Shown: one piece after another, positions 15,400-25,020 of the stretch
How positions within the stretch are numbered: the stretch's first letter is position 1
Layout of the letters: each line of letters begins with the position of its first letter
NCBI GenBank assembly: GCA_964649515.1
Contig: CAZYPV010000001.1
Span: 1-64,000, forward strand
Direction: 5' to 3'
Origin: CALKGK01 sp964649515
GTDB lineage: Bacteria; Bacteroidota; Bacteroidia; Flavobacteriales_D; Sanyastnellaceae
DNA: 64,000 nucleotides
The notes under the pieces: model-generated
Seen by the model: only the letters and a program-made list of their open reading frames with translations
Database searches by the model: none
What the model was told of the DNA's origin: nothing
Program-made: the position numbers and the translations under genes

Positions 15400-17967
15400 C
15401 TATTCTTCTTGATTTTCTTGCTCGTCAGAATCGTCAGAACTTTCTCGATTCCCGTCTTCACTTTCCGAATTGTCGATTTCAATGATGTTTCCATCTTCAT
15501 CGTACATCACTTCCTCTTCGTCCTCGTCTTCGCGCAGTACTTTACATACTGCGGCGATTTGGTCTTTGCCTTTCAAGTTGATCAATCGAACACCTTGGGT
15601 GGCACGTCCCATAACTCGTAACTCGTCAATTCGAAGTCGGATTGCGATTCCCGATTTATTAATAATCATCAAGTCGTTTTCATCCTCTACGTTCAATATG
15701 GCAATTAAATCTCCTGTTTTTTCAGTGATGTTCAAGGTTTTCACTCCTTTTCCACCTCTGTTGGTGATTCGATAATCTTCTACAGCAGATCGCTTTCCAT
15801 ATCCGTTTTCAGATACAACCAATACATCACTTGAAGCATCCCGGATGCAAATCATTCCAATCACTTCGTCGCTATCATGCCCCAAAGTGATTCCTTTCAC
15901 CCCTTGTGCCGTTCTTCCTACAGCTCGAACGGTGTTTTCATTAAATCGGATGGCCTTTCCACTTTTCAAGCCCATGATGATTTCATTGTTTCCGTCGGTC
16001 AAACGTGCAGACAATAATTCATCTCCATCACGCACAGTAATGGCGTTAATTCCATTGGTTCTAGGTCGAGAATACGCTTCCAAGGTGGTTTTCTTGATGA
16101 GTCCTTTCTTGGTGCAGAGAATCAAGTTGTTGGACTTAACGTATTCTTCTTCTCGGATATCCTGAACAGGGATGTAGGCCAATACTTTGTCGTCAGATTC
16201 AATGTTAATCAAATTCTGAATGGCTCGTCCTTTCGATTGTTTGGTTCCTTCAGGTACTTCAAAAATTCGCATCCAGAAGCACTTTCCTAACTTGGTGAAA
16301 ATGAGCAGCCAATTGTGGTTGGTGGCGGTAAAGATGTGTTCCAAGAAGTCGTTATCACGTGTTGTGCTTCCCTTCGATCCTACTCCCCCTCTGCTCTGCG
16401 CTCGGTACTCATTCAGCTTGGTTCGCTTGATGTATCCGGCATGACTGATGGTTACGACTACTCTTTCATCTGGGATCATGTCCTCAATGGAAAGATCAGC
16501 AGAACTAAACTCAATGTTCGATCGTCTTTCGTCACCATACTTATCGCGAATTTCAATCAATTCGTCTTTGATGATCTCCATTCTCAATTCACGCTTGGCA
16601 AGAATTTCTTCCAAACGATTGATCAATGCCATCAATTCTTCAAATTCCTCACGCAATTTGTCGCGCTCCAATCCGGTCAACTTCTGCAGTCGCATGTCCA
16701 AAATGGCTCGCGATTGAAGTTCGGACAATTCAAAGCGCTCCATCAAGCCATTGCGTGCCTCCTCTGGAGTTTTGCTTGCACGAATCAATTTGATCACTTC
16801 GTCGATATTGTCCAAAGCGATGATCAAGCCTTCAAGAATGTGTGCACGTTCTTTTGCTTTGCGCAATTCAAATTCAGTTCTGCGCACAATCACTTCATGT
16901 CTGTGCTCAACAAAACAAGCAATCATTTGCTTGAGGTTGAGCATTTCAGGTCTGCCTTTTACAAGCGCAATGTTGTTTACTGAGAAAGATGTTTGCAGGG
17001 CGGTGTACTTGAACAATTTGTTCAAAACCACGTTTGGAATTGCATCTCGTTTCAATTCATAAACGATGCGCATACCATTACGGTCGCTTTCATCTCGAAT
17101 TTCAGATATACCTTCAATCTTCTTATCATTCACCAATTCAGCCGTCTTCTTGATCATGTCGGCCTTATTCACCTGGTAAGGAATTTCATCAACGATGATA
17201 ACTTCTTTTCCGGTCTTGGTTTCTTCGAAATGCGTCTTTCCGCGAAGAACTACTCTTCCTTTTCCTGTTTCAAACGCTGATCGAACACCTTCAACACCAT
17301 AAATGGTACCTCCTGTTGGGAAGTCTGGCGCTTTTACGTGCTCCATCAATCCTTCAATACTGATGTCGTTATCATCGATGTAGGCTACCGTTCCATTGAC
17401 AACCTCGGTGAGATTGTGGGGCGGCATATTGGTGGCCATACCAACGGCAATTCCGGCTGCTCCATTCACCAAAAGGTTGGGAACACGCGCGGGAAGGACT
17501 GTTGGCTCTTTTAAGGATTCATCGAAGTTTGGCGCAAAGTCAACGGTTTCTTTCTCAAGATCAGATAGCATTTCCTCAGCAATCTTTTTCAATCTTGCTT
17601 CAGTATACCTCATTGCTGCCGGGTTATCCCCGTCAATGGACCCAAAGTTTCCTTGTCCATCAACCATTGGGTATCGTAACGACCAGTCTTGGGCCATACG
17701 AACCATGGTGTCATACACGGAGGAATCACCGTGTGGGTGATACTTACCAAGCACCTCCCCTACGATTCTTGCCGACTTCTTGTACGGTCTGTTCGATAGT
17801 ACGCCCAAATCGAGCATACCATATAGTACCCTTCTGTGTACGGGCTTCAATCCGTCCCGAACATCAGGCAAGGCACGCGAAACGATCACCGACATCGAAT
17901 AATCGATGTAGGCTGATTTCATTTCGTCTTCTATGTTAATGGAAATTATTCTTTCTCCCTCTGCCAT
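15400..17967 (-). CDS. gyrA: DNA gyrase subunit A
   Basis: Gyrase A (855 residues) forms the DNA breakage-reunion core that introduces negative supercoils with GyrB. The sequence shows the catalytic Tyr region (AAMRYTEARL), the quinolone-determining region (KYHPHGDSSVYDTMVRMAQ, with Ser and Asp at the usual resistance positions, so wild-type-like) and the C-terminal pinwheel repeats, including the gyrase box-like QSRGGVGSKG. It ends in a long acidic tail (EDEDEEE ... ENQEE, about 50 residues). It is divergent from clpC across about 240 bases. Confidence 0.98.
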   Translation of the reverse strand: MAEGERIISINIEDEMKSAYIDYSMSVIVSRALPDVRDGLKPVHRRVLYGMLDLGVLSNRPYKKSARIVGEVLGKYHPHGDSSVYDTMVRMAQDWSLRYPMVDGQGNFGSIDGDNPAAMRYTEARLKKIAEEMLSDLEKETVDFAPNFDESLKEPTVLPARVPNLLVNGAAGIAVGMATNMPPHNLTEVVNGTVAYIDDNDISIEGLMEHVKAPDFPTGGTIYGVEGVRSAFETGKGRVVLRGKTHFEETKTGKEVIIVDEIPYQVNKADMIKKTAELVNDKKIEGISEIRDESDRNGMRIVYELKRDAIPNVVLNKLFKYTALQTSFSVNNIALVKGRPEMLNLKQMIACFVEHRHEVIVRRTEFELRKAKERAHILEGLIIALDNIDEVIKLIRASKTPEEARNGLMERFELSELQSRAILDMRLQKLTGLERDKLREEFEELMALINRLEEILAKRELRMEIIKDELIEIRDKYGDERRSNIEFSSADLSIEDMIPDERVVVTISHAGYIKRTKLNEYRAQSRGGVGSKGSTTRDNDFLEHIFTATNHNWLLIFTKLGKCFWMRIFEVPEGTKQSKGRAIQNLINIESDDKVLAYIPVQDIREEEYVKSNNLILCTKKGLIKKTTLEAYSRPRTNGINAITVRDGDELLSARLTDGNNEIIMGLKSGKAIRFNENTVRAVGRTAQGVKGITLGHDSDEVIGMICIRDASSDVLVVSENGYGKRSAVEDYRITNRGGKGVKTLNITEKTGDLIAILNVEDENDLMIINKSGIAIRLRIDELRVMGRATQGVRLINLKGKDQIAAVCKVLREDEDEEEVMYDEDGNIIEIDNSESEDGNRESSDDSDEQENQEE

Positions 17968-18205
17968 ATCTTCCTTAATTTAGGTTTAGCATAGTCTTTG
18001 ATAAGACAGACGAAAATAAGCAATTCGCAAGGCTTAGCTCGTTTTGGATTGATTCAATTTTCCACAAAATTGCACAGGTAAATGTGGATAAAAAGAATAT
18101 CTGTCATGCTTTGAAGCGTCAACTTCGGATATTTTTGATTTTTAGGACAATTTCGAACTAACTTGGGAGCTGACCTGTTAACTTAAACAAGAAGAAAGGA
18201 ACATT

Positions 18206-20785
18206 ATGGATGCAAAATTTTCTCCCCGTGTAAAAGATGTCATTACTTATAGTCGTGAAGAGGCATTGCGCTTGGGCCACAACTATATTGGTGTTGAGCA
18301 TCTCTTGCTCGGAATTATCCGTGAGGGAGAAGGAACGGCAATAAAAATCATGGAAGGGCTTTCTGTGGACTTAGCGAAACTTCGAAAAATGGTGGAATCT
18401 TCTATCAGAGCAAATGTTTCGAAAACAGCAAGTCAAGGAAACATTCCTTTGGTGAAGCAGGCCGAGAAGATTCTGAAAATCACTTATCTCGAAGCTAAGA
18501 TTTTTAAGTCTCCCGTCATTGGAACGGAACACCTCCTCCTCTCTATCCTTAAGGATGAAGACAACGTAGCAACAAAAACCCTACATTCTTTCAGCGTGGA
18601 TTACGACGCTGCCAAAGAAGAATTTGAAAGTATACTCATGGAAAACGCAGATATGGATTTGCCAAAGTCTGAATTCCCCGGTACGTCAGACGATGACGAT
18701 GATGGTGGATTCGCAGGCTCAAGCAGCAGCTCTTCAAGCAAAAAGCCTGGAGATAGCAAAAGTAAAACACCAGTGCTCGACAACTTTGGTCGGGACCTGA
18801 CAAAATTGGCAGAAGAAGGAAAGCTCGATGCCATTGTTGGCAGAGAAAAAGAGACGGAGCGCGTTTCTCAAATTCTCTCCCGAAGAAAGAAAAACAACCC
18901 GATACTCATTGGAGAACCCGGTGTTGGAAAATCAGCAATCGCTGAAGGTCTTGCCCTCCGTATTGTTCAGAAAAAAGTATCAAGAGTACTATTCGGTAAG
19001 CGAATTGTTACACTCGATGTGGCATCTTTGGTGGCTGGCACAAAATATCGTGGACAGTTCGAAGAGCGCATGAAAGCGGTAATGAATGAATTGGAAAAAT
19101 CACCCGATGTGATCCTTTTTATTGATGAGATCCACACCATCGTGGGAGCTGGAGGCGCTAGCGGCTCGTTGGATGCTTCAAACATGTTCAAACCGGCCCT
19201 TGCACGTGGTGAGATTCAATGCATCGGGGCTACCACTTTGGATGAATACCGCCAACATATTGAAAAAGACGGTGCGCTCGAAAGACGTTTCCAAAAGGTT
19301 ATGGTAGAACCTACAACTCCTGAAGAGACGATTCAGATTTTGAATAACATCAAGGATAAGTATGAGGAACACCACAGCGTGAATTATACCGACGATGCAT
19401 TGGAGGCTTGTGTGAATCTAACCACAAGATACATTACAGATCGTCACCTCCCAGACAAGGCGATTGATGCTTTGGATGAAGTAGGGTCTCGTGTACACTT
19501 GAAAAACATCAATGTACCAAAAGAGATTCTCGATATCGAAGGTCAAATTGAAGATATTAAAGAGGAAAAGAATCAAGTTGTTCGCTCACAGAAATATGAG
19601 GAGGCGGCGAAACTGCGAGATAAAGAACGTCAGTTGATTGAACGTTTGGACGCAGCGAAATTGAAGTGGGAAGAAGACAGCAAAAATCATCGCGAGACGG
19701 TGACGGTCGATAATGTCGAAGAGGTAGTAGCGATGATGACGGGTATTCCGGTTCAACGTATTGCGGAAAAAGAGAGCGGTAAGCTGGTAAGAATGGAAAA
19801 TGAACTTGAAGGCAAGGTCATTGGTCAGGATGAAGCAATTAAAAAGGTGGTTCAATCCATCAAGAGAAATCGCGCTGGTTTAAAAGATCCAAATAAACCG
19901 ATCGGCTCTTTTATTTTCCTCGGTCCTACAGGTGTGGGTAAAACCCAACTAGCCAAAGAATTGGCAAAATACTTGTTCGATTCCGAAGAGGCTCTGATTC
20001 GCATCGATATGAGCGAGTACATGGAAAAATTTGCCGTTTCTCGACTCATTGGTGCACCTCCAGGATACATTGGCTACGAAGAAGGTGGTCAGCTTACCGA
20101 AAAAGTGAGACGTCGCCCCTACTCGATTATTCTCTTGGATGAGATCGAAAAAGCACACCCCGATGTGTTCAACTTGCTCTTACAGGCTTTGGATGATGGT
20201 CAACTTACAGATAGTCTTGGCAGAAAGATCGATTTTCGAAATACGATCATGATCATGACGTCAAACATCGGTGCTCGTCAGTTGCAAGACTTTGGTACAG
20301 GTGTTGGATTTTCAACGGCTGCAAAATCAAGCAAAGAATTGGAGGCGAGAACGGGTGTGATTACGTCTGCTTTGAAGAAGGCTTTCGCTCCTGAATTCTT
20401 GAACCGTATCGACGATGTGGTGATGTTCAACTCGCTAAAAAGAGAGCATATTCACGAGATTATCGACATCGAATTGTCTCGCTTGTTTGTTCGTGTTGAA
20501 GATCTTGGTTATGAGTTGAAGCTCACCGAGGATGCTAAAGACTTCATCGCAAATAAAGGCTACGACGAGAAATACGGTGCGCGTCCTTTGAAAAGAGCCA
20601 TCCAAAAATACTTGGAAGATCCTTTGGCTGAACAGATCATCAACTCAAGCCTTAAAGAGGGCGATTTGATCAACGTGGGGTACGATGAGAAGAAAGAAGA
20701 AATCACTGTAGCGATTAAAAAAGGTGGTGCCACGAAGAAGGATAAAAAGAAAGGTAAACCGACCGAAAGTACGGATGAGGAATAA
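18206..20785 (+). CDS. clpC: ATP-dependent Clp protease ATP-binding subunit ClpC
   Basis: ClpC is an AAA+ unfoldase that feeds proteins into ClpP. The 859 residues hold two N-terminal Clp repeats (about residues 1-145), a Ser-rich linker (GSSSSSSSKK), the first AAA domain with GEPGVGKSAIAEG, a UVR-like middle segment (YEEAAKLRDKERQLIERLD), the second AAA domain with GPTGVGKTQLAKEL, and a basic tail (KKDKKKGK). The ATG at 18206 follows the purine-rich GAAGAAAGGA. A terminator lies 20 bases after the stop, so it is monocistronic. Confidence 0.97.
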   Translation: MDAKFSPRVKDVITYSREEALRLGHNYIGVEHLLLGIIREGEGTAIKIMEGLSVDLAKLRKMVESSIRANVSKTASQGNIPLVKQAEKILKITYLEAKIFKSPVIGTEHLLLSILKDEDNVATKTLHSFSVDYDAAKEEFESILMENADMDLPKSEFPGTSDDDDDGGFAGSSSSSSSKKPGDSKSKTPVLDNFGRDLTKLAEEGKLDAIVGREKETERVSQILSRRKKNNPILIGEPGVGKSAIAEGLALRIVQKKVSRVLFGKRIVTLDVASLVAGTKYRGQFEERMKAVMNELEKSPDVILFIDEIHTIVGAGGASGSLDASNMFKPALARGEIQCIGATTLDEYRQHIEKDGALERRFQKVMVEPTTPEETIQILNNIKDKYEEHHSVNYTDDALEACVNLTTRYITDRHLPDKAIDALDEVGSRVHLKNINVPKEILDIEGQIEDIKEEKNQVVRSQKYEEAAKLRDKERQLIERLDAAKLKWEEDSKNHRETVTVDNVEEVVAMMTGIPVQRIAEKESGKLVRMENELEGKVIGQDEAIKKVVQSIKRNRAGLKDPNKPIGSFIFLGPTGVGKTQLAKELAKYLFDSEEALIRIDMSEYMEKFAVSRLIGAPPGYIGYEEGGQLTEKVRRRPYSIILLDEIEKAHPDVFNLLLQALDDGQLTDSLGRKIDFRNTIMIMTSNIGARQLQDFGTGVGFSTAAKSSKELEARTGVITSALKKAFAPEFLNRIDDVVMFNSLKREHIHEIIDIELSRLFVRVEDLGYELKLTEDAKDFIANKGYDEKYGARPLKRAIQKYLEDPLAEQIINSSLKEGDLINVGYDEKKEEITVAIKKGGATKKDKKKGKPTESTDEE

Positions 20786-20805
20786 TTCAGTTCCAATCAA
20801 TATTC

Positions 20806-20837
20806 AAAAAGCCTTGACTCCCTGTTGAGGCTTTTTT
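20806..20837 (+). terminator. Terminator of clpC
   Basis: AAAAAGCCT (20806-20814) pairs with AGGCTTTTT (20828-20836), followed by further T residues. Confidence 0.85.
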
Positions 20838-20914
20838 CGTTTTGAACAGTTTTTTTTGGAAAAGTCTGAGCACATAAGTCCAAAAGCTATGAATTTTAGA
20901 AGCACCTTTAAGGC

Positions 20915-21211
20915 ATGAAACTCCATTGGAAATCCATCATTCGTAATAAGTACATTGTGGCGACACTGGCCTTTTTGGTTTGGATTACCTTCATCAATGA
21001 TATTGACCTGCTTTTCATCTTAAAATCAAAAGGAGAATTGCGGGAGATGGAAGATCGTTTGGAGTATTATGAAAAGGAAAATGAGCTCATCCAAGAGTCG
21101 CTAGATGATCTCACAAGCAACAAGGCGTCCCTCGAGAAATTTGCCCGCGAACAATATTACATGCACAAGGCCAAAGAGGATGTTTTTGTGATCCGTGAAC
21201 GCGAGGAGTAA
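20915..21211 (+). CDS. FtsB/DivIC-like septum formation initiator
   Basis: A 98-residue bitopic protein with a short basic N-terminus, one membrane helix (YIVATLAFLVWITFIND, about residues 13-29), a leucine/glutamate coiled coil (LREMEDRLEYYEKENELIQ) and the conserved tail LEKFAREQYYMHKAKEDVFVI. This is the pattern of FtsB/DivIC, which bridges the divisome with FtsL and FtsQ. It stands between clpC and a convergent rhomboid gene. The family is well supported; the gene name is not assigned because FtsB and DivIC cannot be separated here. Confidence 0.88.
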   Translation: MKLHWKSIIRNKYIVATLAFLVWITFINDIDLLFILKSKGELREMEDRLEYYEKENELIQESLDDLTSNKASLEKFAREQYYMHKAKEDVFVIREREE

Positions 21212-21246
21212 ACCCTTCACCTCTACCAATAAGCTCAAAGTCTTCC

Positions 21247-21912
21247 TTAAAAGATGTTGCCGAGTTGTGATACAAAATTCACGTAGAGTTGCGGCTTCAA
21301 TAGCGCTATTGCAATCAACCCCCAAAGCGCTCCATACAGGTGAGCATCATGAGCAATTCCTGAGTTTCCCTTCTTGTTCATGTAGGATTCAAAGGCAAAA
21401 AAGAGAGCGCCCATGACAAATGCAGGGATGGGGATGCCGGGAAGAAAAATGAATGAAAGCTTGTTTTGAGGAAACATGATGATGTAAACAATCAATACCG
21501 CACTTACTGCCCCAGATGCGCCCAAGGAATAATAATTTGGGTTGTCGCGATGTTTCCGAATGGATGGTAAGGTCGCAAAGACGATTCCAACCATGTACAG
21601 CAGAATGAAGCTCAGAAGTCCTGAATTCCCTCCGAATCCCTCAATGTCAGGAAAATTGCTTGTCCAAATTTGTGGATTGCTGAAATGCTGTTCCACGGAG
21701 GTTCCAAACCCAAACAAAACATACATGTTGAAGAAGAGGTGCATGTAATCTGCGTGAATGAAGCCGTGGGTGAGTGTTTTGTACCACTTCTTTCCATGTA
21801 CCACGGAATAAGGATTCATCATCAAACGGTGTTTGAGATCCCCGTTCTGAAAAGCGAGCAGCGATAGTCCAACAGTTACAATAATGATGAGTAAGGTAAA
21901 GGATAATGTCAT
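21247..21912 (-). CDS. Rhomboid family intramembrane serine protease
   Basis: A polytopic membrane protein of 221 residues. The Ser-His dyad is visible: YSLGASGAVSAVL supplies the catalytic Ser (GASG) and DAHLYGALWG the His. The HADYMHLFFNMYVLF stretch is the family's conserved second-helix motif. Rhomboids cleave transmembrane substrates within the bilayer. The ATG at 21912 is chosen because it follows the stop of the upstream lipoprotein gene by two bases, giving translational coupling; a longer frame to 22017 would lie inside that gene. Confidence 0.9.
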   Translation of the reverse strand: MTLSFTLLIIIVTVGLSLLAFQNGDLKHRLMMNPYSVVHGKKWYKTLTHGFIHADYMHLFFNMYVLFGFGTSVEQHFSNPQIWTSNFPDIEGFGGNSGLLSFILLYMVGIVFATLPSIRKHRDNPNYYSLGASGAVSAVLIVYIIMFPQNKLSFIFLPGIPIPAFVMGALFFAFESYMNKKGNSGIAHDAHLYGALWGLIAIALLKPQLYVNFVSQLGNIF

Positions 21913-21914
21913 GA

Positions 21915-22436
21915 TTAACTCGAGTGATCTGTAACAATAAGCCATTCTCCGTCCACTTTTCGCCAAAGCAAGCTGTAGTGTCCGCCTATTTTTTCGTCTT
22001 TCAATTGAAGGTGCCATTCCCCAAGTACAAAAGCGTGTTGAGGGTCGAGGAGTTCCATGTCGATCAAGTCGAATTTCAATATGCCCATGGCTTCTCGATT
22101 GGGATAGGCTTTCTTATAATTGTTGAGTGTATTCTCCCACCCTTTCTTCAATCCACTTTTCCCGATAAATTTCAACTCATCACTTTTCCAATACCCTTCC
22201 ATGAAGTCTTCCAAACTTCCTTCATTCCAAGCGATTTCTTGAGCGATCATGACATTTCGTATGTCGTTCAATTCAGCTTGTTTTTCCTTTTCACTCAACA
22301 CCGACAGCTCCTGTTTCTCTTTGTGGTTGGGCTGAATACGTTCGTTTGGATTGTCCTTCTGTTCTGCACAGCCCATGAAAAGAAAAAGCCCAAGTGCCAG
22401 GGCAATGAGCTTTATTGGGGTTTGAAATCGTTTCAT
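21915..22436 (-). CDS. DUF4440/SnoaL-like lipoprotein
   Basis: This 173-residue lipoprotein has a hydrophobic signal ending in FLFMGCAEQ (lipid-modified Cys at about residue 23). The mature part (AQEIAWNEGSLEDFMEGYW ... LLWRKVDGEWLIVTDHSS) has the layout of DUF4440, an NTF2/SnoaL-type cone fold often binding small ligands. No catalytic role can be inferred. It is the first gene of a pair with the rhomboid protease (two-base gap), and lies 29 bases downstream of ychF, so all three may be cotranscribed. Confidence 0.75.
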   Translation of the reverse strand: MKRFQTPIKLIALALGLFLFMGCAEQKDNPNERIQPNHKEKQELSVLSEKEKQAELNDIRNVMIAQEIAWNEGSLEDFMEGYWKSDELKFIGKSGLKKGWENTLNNYKKAYPNREAMGILKFDLIDMELLDPQHAFVLGEWHLQLKDEKIGGHYSLLWRKVDGEWLIVTDHSS

Positions 22437-22465
22437 TGGGTGAAGTTACAGAATTTCTCCTGTGC

Positions 22466-23563
22466 TTACACGTTGAATCGGAAGTGCATGATGTCTCCGT
22501 CCTGTACGACGTACTCTTTTCCTTCAACACTCAATTTACCTGCTTCTTTCACTGCTTGTTCTGATCCTAGAGTAACGTAGTCGTCATATTTGATCACTTC
22601 AGCACGGATAAATCCTTTTTCAAAATCGGTGTGGATCACTCCTGCTGCTTGTGGTGCTCGGTATCCAGTTTTGATGGTCCATGCCCTAACTTCCTTCTCC
22701 CCTGCTGTGAAATAGGTTTGCAGATCTAAAAGACGGTAAGCTTGTCTTATCAATTTTGATACTCCTGGCTCATCCAATCCAATGTCTCCCAAGAACATGC
22801 TGCGTTCTTCAGGATCTTCAAGTTCTTGAATTTCCGATTCAATTCCTGCTCCAATCACAAGGATTTCAGCATGTTCGTCTTTTACAGCTTCTCGAACGGC
22901 TTCAACGTACTGATTTCCATTTACTACGGAGTTTTCGTCGACGTTACAAACGTACAATATGGGTTTGGTGGTGAGCAACTGAAGTTCATCCAAGATCACT
23001 TGCTCTGAGTCTTCTGCTTCAATGGTTCTTGCAGATTTTCCAGACTCCAATACTTCTTTGATTTTGGTGTAAAATGCAAGTTGCTTTTGGGCTTCTTTAT
23101 CGCCGGTCTTAGCTGCACGAGCGATTTTAGCCATGCGTCCTTCTACGGTTTCAAGGTCTTTGAGTTGAAGCTCAATGTCGATCACTTCTTTGTCGCGAAC
23201 GGGATTCACAGATCCATCCACGTGAACGATGTTTCCGTCGTCAAAACAACGCAAAACGTGAAGTATGGCGTCCGTTTCTCGAATGTTTCCAAGAAATTTA
23301 TTTCCCAAGCCTTCTCCTTTACTGGCTCCTTTTACGAGTCCGGCAATGTCCACAATTTCAACGGTGGTTGGTACTAGGTTTTGAGGTTTGACGATGTCGG
23401 CAAGTTTGTTCAATCGAGGGTCTGGAACAGTGATTACTCCAACATTCGGTTCAATGGTGCAAAAAGGGAAGTTTGCACTTTGCGCTTTCGCATTGGAAAG
23501 ACAGTTAAATAGGGTTGATTTCCCAACGTTGGGGAGTCCGACAATTCCGCACTTTAAAGCCAT
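22466..23563 (-). CDS. ychF: Redox-regulated ATPase YchF
   Basis: YchF (365 residues) belongs to the Obg-like P-loop GTPases but prefers ATP. The P-loop GLPNVGKST is at residues 8-16. The DxxG motif DIAGL and the altered specificity motif NVDE (in place of NKxD) are both visible, and the C-terminal TGS domain ends with VQDGDIMHFRFNV. The family associates with ribosomes and stress responses. A TAAATTCG sequence upstream is one change from the usual -7 element. Confidence 0.97.
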   Translation of the reverse strand: MALKCGIVGLPNVGKSTLFNCLSNAKAQSANFPFCTIEPNVGVITVPDPRLNKLADIVKPQNLVPTTVEIVDIAGLVKGASKGEGLGNKFLGNIRETDAILHVLRCFDDGNIVHVDGSVNPVRDKEVIDIELQLKDLETVEGRMAKIARAAKTGDKEAQKQLAFYTKIKEVLESGKSARTIEAEDSEQVILDELQLLTTKPILYVCNVDENSVVNGNQYVEAVREAVKDEHAEILVIGAGIESEIQELEDPEERSMFLGDIGLDEPGVSKLIRQAYRLLDLQTYFTAGEKEVRAWTIKTGYRAPQAAGVIHTDFEKGFIRAEVIKYDDYVTLGSEQAVKEAGKLSVEGKEYVVQDGDIMHFRFNV

Positions 23564-23626
23564 AGAGGATAAAATTGAAGCGCGAATTTACGGCAATTCT
23601 TTTACTTGTGAAATGGCTTTCTCGTT

Positions 23627-24907
23627 CTATCTGAACTTCCCAATTCTGCCCGGATATAGCACCAATTGGATGAAGTTGATTTCGATGATGTCTTGAATGG
23701 ATTCAAACCCATATTCCCTGCTGTGAATTTTGACTTTTGGAAGATAACGAACATTGGTGCGTAGGATCAATGATTGGAGTCGATTCGGACGAATATCCCA
23801 GCCCACAACTACTCCGTAATTCCACTGATTTTGGGTAAATTCAAAGGAAGGCGTACTCAATGATTGGTGCCTAACTTGGTGGTTTTCGTAGGATACGAGC
23901 GGACCAATAAAGGGGACAAATCCGTGGTAATCGGCGAAGAACCACAAGGCCTCCACTCCTACTGCTCTTCGTTCGATTCGCTGTGTACTGGTATAAGCGT
24001 GTATCTCACTGGAGTATTGCCGGTATGGAACATTGATTTGAACATCCGGACGATGAAAATAATACCCCAGACCAAATTCAAAAGTTCGAGCCAATTCATG
24101 CTGTCCCAAAGAGGGATGCTCGTCTTGATTGAAGCGATTGGTCCCTTTTTGAAGTACAGAAGAAAACCCCAGAGCAAGACTCAAATTGTTCAATTCCCCG
24201 GTGCTCCCTAATGAATCGGACATGGCCTGAGCCCATCCCGACTTCCAGGATTTTTCGGCAGGAAGGGTGGTGTCAAAGGTTTTTTTCAGACTGAACCCGA
24301 TGGTCCACGGTGCTACTGTAACTTGGTTGATTTCGAATTCTTCGGTGTAATAGTCGAAGGTGTTTTGCCCCAATAGCGAAACGTCCAAACCAAAGAGATA
24401 ATCTCCAAACTGAGCGGTGAGTCCGCCGTGGTAACGTGGAACAAATCGATAGTCCACTGCTCCCATGCTACTAGAATCGGGTCCTAATTGTTGGTAATTG
24501 CTGGTATTGAACGACATGCCAAGGTATGGACGAAAGGCTTTTTTCTTAATGGACCATGGGTACACTTTAGCAGATGTGCTTACTCCATGTGAGTAAAGTG
24601 CGGTGTATTCATTATCACCAGCTTCTCGACGAATAACAGGAATGCTGATCTCAAAATCAGCGTGTCCCCAAAAATGTGTTCCCCCAAGAATAAGTCGTAA
24701 TTCATTGATGTTGGTCACTTTCATCTCTTCTGCTTCATTCAAACCGAAGCTTCTAAAATAGGTCAAACCAGGAGTGCTGCTGAAGTTCAATCCTAAATTC
24801 ATTTGGGCGAAGCGATGCCTTGTTTTGGCAGAATCGGGAACATAAACTTGGGACTGGCTTTCGTTCGCCAAAAAAAGTATGAGGGCTATGATCAGGTACT
24901 TCTTCAT
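23627..24907 (-). CDS. Putative outer-membrane beta-barrel protein, unknown function
   Basis: A 426-residue protein with a signal peptide (MKKYLIIALILFLANESQSQ). The mature part is rich in alternating hydrophobic/aromatic strands (TYFRSFGL, RPYLGMSFNTS, FEFGLGYYFHRPD, WNYGVVVGWDIRPN, LRTNVRYLPKV) ending near a hydrophobic C-terminus. This suggests a beta-barrel in the outer membrane. I do not recognise a specific family. It is the gene upstream of ychF on the same strand (63 bases apart). Confidence 0.65.
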   Translation of the reverse strand: MKKYLIIALILFLANESQSQVYVPDSAKTRHRFAQMNLGLNFSSTPGLTYFRSFGLNEAEEMKVTNINELRLILGGTHFWGHADFEISIPVIRREAGDNEYTALYSHGVSTSAKVYPWSIKKKAFRPYLGMSFNTSNYQQLGPDSSSMGAVDYRFVPRYHGGLTAQFGDYLFGLDVSLLGQNTFDYYTEEFEINQVTVAPWTIGFSLKKTFDTTLPAEKSWKSGWAQAMSDSLGSTGELNNLSLALGFSSVLQKGTNRFNQDEHPSLGQHELARTFEFGLGYYFHRPDVQINVPYRQYSSEIHAYTSTQRIERRAVGVEALWFFADYHGFVPFIGPLVSYENHQVRHQSLSTPSFEFTQNQWNYGVVVGWDIRPNRLQSLILRTNVRYLPKVKIHSREYGFESIQDIIEINFIQLVLYPGRIGKFR

Positions 24908-24994
24908 CTTTCACAAGTTAAAGAAGGCCGCTTTCGTAGAATCCTTTCTTATTAATAAGTTTTACACATTCCCTAAAAAGCAGGTTTGAAGCCT

Positions 24995-25002
24995 TATTTT
25001 TG
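24995..25002 (+). promoter_or_regulatory. Promoter -7 element TATTTTTG of the transketolase operon
   Basis: TATTTTTG lies 18 bases before the ATG at 25021, leaving a leader of about 15 bases. An upstream TTG at the usual distance is not clear. Confidence 0.5.
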
Positions 25003-25020
25003 TGGCGTCAAATCAGGATT

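Noticed and set aside
16315..16983. 222-codon open frame opposite gyrA
   Set aside because: It lies fully inside gyrA on the other strand and has no family features. It is a shadow of the coding strand.
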